Assembly: GCA_022605405.1 (NCBI GenBank)
Contig: JABYQQ010000009.1
Span: forward strand, 124,001 to 188,000
Reading direction: 5' to 3'
DNA length: 64,000 nt
Source: Earliella scabrosa
Taxonomy: Eukaryota > Basidiomycota > Agaricomycetes > Polyporales > Polyporaceae
The translations under genes and the position numbers were made by a program. The notes below the pieces were generated by a model, which saw only the letters and a program-made list of their open reading frames with translations, was not told where the DNA came from and ran no database searches. This document shows positions 58,799-64,000 of this stretch, piece by piece (position 1 is the first letter of the stretch; each line of letters begins with the position of its first letter).

Positions 58799-59249
58799 AT
58801 GGTGGCGCGAACAAAAGACGGCGAGGAACACACGACCATGGTGGTAGCGGGTGTAGGCACGTCGCGACGCGCGCGCTGCGCTGCGACAAGACGTGCGCGC
58901 GGCGTGGGAAGATCGGAGACAAGCCCGCCCGCGACACAACAATCTCCCCGGTTGCCCCGGACCCCGGACCTCATCTCATCTCTGTCTCCTGCGGGGATGC
59001 GTCCTAGTGAACGCAAATCACTTGACGATGGTCGACTCTGCGCTGTTGACATATAAGTTCCAATATCTCACGTCCGCGACTGTTCCTGATAACCCCGAAA
59101 TTCGAATCTCTCTCGGTCGACTTGGTCTCTCGGACGTCGGCTTCTTCAATGCCAATTGTGCACGACAATCAGCGCGAGCAGCATATCTCCCATGACACTA
59201 CGACATGTCTAGTACGCACTTGAGGCAACAGCACTGGCTCCTGGCGATC
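58799..59249. other. Upstream region of L
   Basis: About 450 bp that matches the J upstream region up to about 59010, including the insertion-free counterpart of the transposon site. No gene seen. Confidence 0.5.
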
Positions 59250-59690
59250 CTAGTCACTAATAGGATACCACTGAGGTTCCGACTTGATACCAAGCTCCGC
59301 CTCCGGCTTTCCAACGTCCACGTCCTCCATGAAATCCTCCGACAGCTCGTGCCGATGGGTCCTTCTATTATACTCCCACAGAGCATAGACAATGCAAATG
59401 TATTCGTTTGGCCCGACTCGGACCGCGCGACTCGCAGGCCCGATGATCCCATAGCGATGGTTCACCGCATGCGCGGCTTCGTCCTCCGTAAAGAAGGTAT
59501 AAGGCGCGGGATGAACCTGCTTGAGGGCCAGGACGTTCTCCGAGGTGATGATGTGTCCATAGACACATGGCACGTTCTCGATATCCGCCGGTGGGCGATC
59601 GCTACCCAGTGCCCGAAATGTGAGCTGACAATTGATGATTGCCACCTGCCAGTGGACTTTAAGAAGGTTGGACCAATCACCTCTTTCGGA
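59250..59690 (-). CDS. Unidentified protein, 5' end unresolved
   Basis: A coding-like exon on the minus strand, running from a probable acceptor (ctctag) at about 59690 to the stop at 59250. It reads GDWSNLLKVHWQVAIINCQL, PADIENVPCVYGHIITSENV, APYTFFTEDEAAHAVNHRYG and ends GIKSEPQWYPISD. The composition is protein-like, with few of the Arg and Ser runs seen in shadow frames. No in-frame ATG occurs inside it, so earlier exons must lie between 59700 and about 59950, where several short frames exist but could not be joined with confidence. I do not recognise the family. A 266-codon frame on the opposite strand over the same DNA looks like its shadow. Confidence 0.55.
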   Translation of the reverse strand, partial: SERGDWSNLLKVHWQVAIINCQLTFRALGSDRPPADIENVPCVYGHIITSENVLALKQVHPAPYTFFTEDEAAHAVNHRYGIIGPASRAVRVGPNEYICIVYALWEYNRRTHRHELSEDFMEDVDVGKPEAELGIKSEPQWYPISD

Positions 59691-59950
59691 CTAGAGCTCG
59701 AGACTCTGCGTCCCCGTCACCCGGCTGTGTGGAGGACTTGTAGTGGTGATCTGAGAATGGAGACGTCAGGAACTTGGACAGAATACTCGGCTCGAGTGAA
59801 CGTGCGATGCCATGGAATGTTGGACTCTGGCGCAGTACTGAAAGGTTCTACGACTCCACTTCACGACGATGGGCTCCGGGAGGTTGGATTCCGCGTCCAG
59901 CGGGGCGGTTCATGCTGCTCGCCTAGTATACGCGACATATCACGTATGTA

Positions 59951-60284
59951 TGTGGCCGAACGCGTATCTCGTGTCCTGATCCCATGGAGGAGCCCACAAC
60001 GTTGAGAGACCCAGCAAACGATGGCCAGGGAATTTCGAGTTCTAAGTATACATGACCAACAACCTCGTGATAGATGTGCGCGTGAAAGTCGTGACGTTCA
60101 TAAGCCACGTTAGATGGCTGAGAGGAGAGAGCGGGGTAGAAAAAAGCAGAACAGAAGTGGGGTATTGATACAATGCGTGAATGCGGTGGTATGAAAGGTC
60201 AAGGGGACGTGTGATCATGGGGGAGGGCTTATACCCGGGTGCAACCACGGAGTGACAGGAGGCGAGACCAGCTAGGGCGCGCAC
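59951..60284. other. Intergenic
   Basis: About 330 bp with no supported gene, downstream of the GH30 gene. Confidence 0.45.
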
Positions 60285-63090
60285 TCACAAGTTCCGTCGG
60301 AACCTGAACAGCTTCGTCTCCTCCTTGGCCGCCTCATCCTGGAAGACGGCCCCGTCAAACGGCACCCCCTCGAACTCCTCCAGCTTCTCCGTCACGGCCG
60401 ACGCGCCAGAGACCTTATCGGAGTGCTCAAAGGTGACATTCGCAGCCGCGGCGCCGTCGCCAAAGGAGACCGTCGCGTTGGCGAACGCGCCGAGCGAGTT
60501 GCCCTGGTTGGGCGCGTACCACCAGAGCGTCGTGACGCCGACGGGGAAGGTGTACGTCGCCTGCCTGCCGCGGAACTCGATCGTCGTCTGCACCGGGCGC
60601 GGATCCCAGGGCCCGTTCGGGTGGTCGTCCCTGCGGGCGGATTGTCAGCGAAGGGGAACAGAGATAGAGAAGGGAAGAACGGCGGATCGAGGGAGGGAGG
60701 GAAGGAAGGAGGGAGACGGAGATTGAGGCGCCGAAGGGTACGCACCAGTTGAGGACGACGAGGCTGTAGCGGAGCCAGTCCGCGGAGTTCCTGCGCCCGG
60801 TCACGTACGCGCCGACACGGAGGGCCCAGTTAAGGCTCCCGCCGACGCTAACGCCGATGCGCTTCCCGAATGGACCTCCTGCGTCGCGGGGGATGATCGC
60901 CTTAGAAGCCTGTCCCATGGCGTAGACTTCACGTCGGCGACAGGCGGTGTAGGAGCGGGGGCAGGGAACGAGAACGAGCGGATCGCGGGAATGATCAGCA
61001 GGAGAACGAGCGTGAACGGAAGCGCGGCGCTCACACTCTTGGTTGACGCTCCAGCTCCCATCGCTGTTCACGGTCACGACGGGGCGGCAGGGCGTACCAC
61101 AGCTGTTGGTGCCAGGCAGCTTCGGGTTGCCGTTCCCGTCAAGGGCGAGGTTCCACATCAAGGCAGCCTGGGACCAGTGCTCGATGGACCCAATGAAGCT
61201 GTGCGCGCGATGTCAATCCGTCACCCGTCAGGGACCGAGAAGGATGGAATGAATTGGGGGCGAGATGCACTCACAGGTTGTCCATGTACCACTGCGGAGA
61301 CGATGTCATTAATGTGCGTGAGCAAGCTTTCGAGGGTGATTACGGACCTTGATGTCGCTCCACCAGTCGCTGCCTTGCGTGCCCGAGCATTCCGTAAAGT
61401 AGACCTCCTTCGACGGGAATGCGTTGTGGAACGTGTCCTGCTGGCTGACCGAGCCGCTGTAGCAGTGGAAGGACGCGCCCGCGAACGCATTCGTCGCCTG
61501 CTGCAACTGTCACATGCCATCCGGCGCGTCAGCGTATGCCGTAAGTGGACTGAACCACCGTTGAATGACGTACGACTTGAACGGGGTATCCGCCCGCGCT
61601 GTTCCAGTTGTGGTCGAACGCGATGATCTTTGTGCTCGAGAAGCCGTTCGAGTTCATAAGGTTCCTGAGCGCAGTGCCGACTTGAGCCTCCTGCGAGGCA
61701 GTGAACTTCGCCGTTGGGTACGTCGGGTTGCTGTTCTGGGGCTCGTTCTGCGGTACAAGAATACGATAGGACACCCAACCTTCAGCGCATGTGCGACGAG
61801 AGCCAGTCTGACACGACCAACCTGGATAGAGATCGCATAGACGGAGATACCCTTATCCCTGAGACCCTGCAGAGACTTGAGGAGGTAATTCGCGTCTGCG
61901 GCGGAACATTGATATCAGTATCACGCCGCCCCACATGTTCAGTCCGCAAGGAACGTGACGCACAGACGGCAGTGTACTGAGAGAGGAAGTTGCCTCCCTT
62001 CATCGTTCCCGAGTCCTTCATCCATCCCGGCTAGCAGCATTGTGCACCGCTCGTCAGTAAGGCCCATACAGGAAATAAGGATGCATGCTCGTAGCCGTCG
62101 GCGACGTACCGGAGACCAGGGAATGACATGGATGCGGATCCCGCTGTTGATACTCCGGATATCGGCAAGCACGGACCAAAGATAGGACGGTGCGCGGTTG
62201 ATGTTGAAGTTGTTGAGGGACGCGTCCCCGCTGACGTCATCGAAGCTATAGGCTGTGTGCGAGCATCGCGACGGTGTGAGCCGTCTGCCAACCAAGGCCA
62301 CACACGCCCCGCTCGAAGCGTCGGTTGAGGCACGCACCAGTGTTGGAAAAGTCCGACGCTCCCAGCGGAACGCGGAGGTACGTGAAGCCCGCGGAGTTGG
62401 CCCCGTCGGCCGCTGCGGACGCGAACGTCGGACATGCACGGGTGAGACGAGGGATGTCAGTGAGAGAGAGGGCACAGAGCCCAAAAGCGGCACGCACAGT
62501 TGAAGAGGTAGTTGAGGAGGTTCCAGTAGTTCCCCGAGTTCCTGCTCTATTTCCGCGCGTGAACCTTCCATGTTCTCCCGGACCCGCTTTGGCCCCGCAA
62601 CCGCGTAACGCTGATCTAGGGTGCATACTCACCTTGAGGTTGTTGAGGACCTGCGCCGAAGAGTCGGCTGCAAACGCGCGCAGGACGGAGGTCAGAAGGG
62701 GGTGCGAACGAGCAGATGACGCAACACCACAGCGAAGGAAGCCGCATATAGCAACGCAACTCTCTCCGCACGCGACCACGAAGATGCACACGCACTGAGC
62801 GACGCCCCGAAGCCGTAGACGGTCTGGAAGACGGACGTGTCCCTGACGACGATGTCCGCCTGGCCGATCGCGCCTGGCGAGACAAAGTTGATCGGGTTCG
62901 GCGAGAGGTTCTGGTACGTGAGCAACCTTGACCGGTCCCAGGTCGTCGACCACTGTGCGCCCGGGTGGTCGGTGGTGAGCTCGGCGACGATGGCGCAACG
63001 AAGGGAAGGAGAACGCACGATGTCGTAGATCTGCTGCCCGACAATCGGGCCCACGAAGGCGAGAACTGGCGCGAGGGTTAAGAAGCGCAT
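60285..63090 (-). CDS. Secreted GH30 endo-beta-1,6-glucanase-like glycoside hydrolase
   Basis: Many-exon gene. ATG 63090 opens a signal peptide (MRFLTLAPVLAFVGPIVGQQ). The catalytic TIM-barrel exons follow in order: YGFGAS near 62810, DGANSAGFTYLRVPLGASDF, INRAPSYLWSVLADIRSINS, then SVYAISIQ split by an intron from NEPQNSNPTYPTAKF. NEP holds the acid/base Glu. EVYFTECSGTQGSDWWSDIK near 61370 holds the nucleophile Glu. HWSQAALMWNLALDGNGNP and the C-terminal beta domain (YTFPVGVTTLWWYAPNQG) complete the family layout. NEP plus FTECSG is typical of GH30, most like subfamily 3 enzymes that cut beta-1,6-glucan in fungal cell walls, so a role in wall remodelling or mycoparasitism is inferred. The stop TGA at 60287-60285 lies inside a GTGAGT, so a further exon is possible. 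Confidence 0.9.
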
Positions 63091-63211
63091 GCCGTCCTTG
63101 AGCTGCTGCTAGCCGGAGGAGCGACCCAGGCCGGGGCGGAAGCGGAAGTGGAAGAGGGGGGACGAGGGAGGATCCTGCACTGAACGCTTCTGCAGGAACT
63201 CGAGCGCAAGC
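63091..63211 (-). other. 5' leader of the GH30 gene
   Basis: About 120 bp between the TATA box and the start codon. No other feature. Confidence 0.4.
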
Positions 63212-63218
63212 TTATATA
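63212..63218 (-). promoter_or_regulatory. TATA box for the GH30 gene
   Basis: TATATAA on the minus strand, 122 bp upstream of the ATG at 63090. Confidence 0.45.
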
Positions 63219-64000
63219 TGTTTCGCGCAGGAAGGAAGCGTGGAGAACAAACAAGGCCTCGAAGAGACACAACCTCCGCGCACGGAGACGCCCGCGCGCA
63301 CTGACACCAGGGAAGCCGACGCGGTAGCCACCTGTCCAAGCTGCTTCTGGCGTGCAGCCGTGTGATGGTCGGCGAGGATCCGCTGCACGCGCCTTCGCAG
63401 TCACACGCCGAGGGTCTCAACTCCAGCCGTCACCTGCTCCTCGGTCCCTGCCAGCCAAGAGCGCACACTGCGGCCACACCGGTCGCGGGATGTCGTACAT
63501 GCATACCTACCTCTCCGCCTTGACACAACCATCGCCTCTCTGACGGCCCGCGTGATGTGTACGAGAGTCGGCCTCTGCCAGCGGGCACGAACATCGAGCG
63601 CGATTCCGGTGCAGTTCTGGTGCCTAAACATGTGAAAGGAAGGTGCAGAGCAACATACGATAGCCAGATTCAGACATATCTCCGGACGATGACCAGACCA
63701 CCGACGCGCCTTGCATTCCACCAGACACCGTTCGGAAGCTTGGTCTGTCACGAAGAACGCGCAAGGAAGCGTGCTTACCACGAACATCCATCGCGCCCAA
63801 GCTCTTCGGTTTCAGGCCGTCGCCAATGACCAGTCGAACATCTGCTTTCGACGAACAGTCCATATGCTACAACATCATAGGGCCAGATATCGACACATCG
63901 CATTGTCCGGTTTGTTTGATATCAGCGGGCTTCGACGGCGCCCGACTGGTCATGCCGACTCTTCAGGTGTAGCAGGGGGCGATGGGTCGTCCACGATGGC
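63219..64000. other. Right end of window, no gene recognised
   Basis: About 780 bp upstream of the GH30 promoter. Short frames on both strands have no recognisable content. An exon of a neighbouring gene beyond base 64000 cannot be excluded. Confidence 0.4.

Larger units (their letters stand above)
52490..59010. repeat. Segmental duplication, copy 2 (M + L)
   Basis: Second copy of the I+J block. K and the mobile element lie between the two copies. The homologous region upstream of L continues to about 59010 without the inserted element. Confidence 0.85.

Noticed and set aside
59205..60005. 266-codon plus-strand frame
   Set aside because: It overlaps a more protein-like minus-strand exon, is rich in Arg and Leu as shadow frames are, and matches no family I know.

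Overview
This is nuclear DNA from a filamentous basidiomycete, most likely an Agaricomycete and probably a polypore-type wood decayer. The organism is inferred from gene content and not from any search. The support is dense genes split by many 50-60 nt GT-AG introns, a GC-rich composition, and a large family of FunK1 fungal-type protein kinases together with severin, heme oxygenase, CCCH, PA-RING and GH30 genes of the basidiomycete kind. No rRNA, tRNA, CRISPR or bacterial-type operon was found.

Layout. 1-8.05 kb holds single-copy style genes: two tandem aldo/keto reductases (minus, the first cut by the window edge), a three-domain severin/gelsolin (plus), a DCAF5-like WD40 protein (minus) and an intronless short-chain dehydrogenase (plus). 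8.2-21.0 kb is the left FunK1 arm, four genes on the minus strand (A, B, C, D from left to right). 22.2-29.7 kb is a core of three unrelated genes: heme oxygenase (minus), a three-finger CCCH protein (minus) and a PA-TM-RING ubiquitin ligase (plus). 30.3-46.8 kb is the right FunK1 arm, five loci on the plus strand (E, F, G, H, I). 47.7-58.6 kb adds J (minus), a collapsed remnant K (plus), M (plus) and L (minus). 59.2-63.1 kb holds an unidentified gene and a secreted GH30 endo-beta-1,6-glucanase (both minus).

The 13 FunK1 loci dominate the window. Intact copies encode about 800 residues with one shared architecture: a short N-terminal leader ending in GPMPV; an N-terminal domain with PD...E-x-K, GQxxxY and RWDRAG blocks; a kinase with glycine loop GRGTRG, lysine in FLKDTWR, HRD (or HQD) loop and LIDWD; then a basic, low-complexity tail usually carrying RRSxR. 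Four introns fall at the same places in each. The PD...ExK plus QxxxY pattern resembles the RecB/Cas4 type of PD-(D/E)XK nuclease. I infer, without structural proof, that FunK1 proteins here are nuclease-fold plus kinase modules, with the nuclease-like residues kept in C, D, H, I, J and L, nearly so in M, and eroded in A, B, F, G and E.

The array shows birth and death. A/G, B/F, D/H and C/I are paralogue pairs between the two arms. Read in the direction of transcription, the left arm is D-C-B-A and the right arm (after E) is B-A-D-C, a cyclic rotation. I+J is duplicated as M+L. E has lost all three catalytic kinase residues but keeps an open frame. B carries two compensating deletions. F has two frameshifts and a stop. 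K has lost its whole centre. A 680-bp element with inverted termini and a target-site duplication sits between J and K; the matching place upstream of L has no such insertion.
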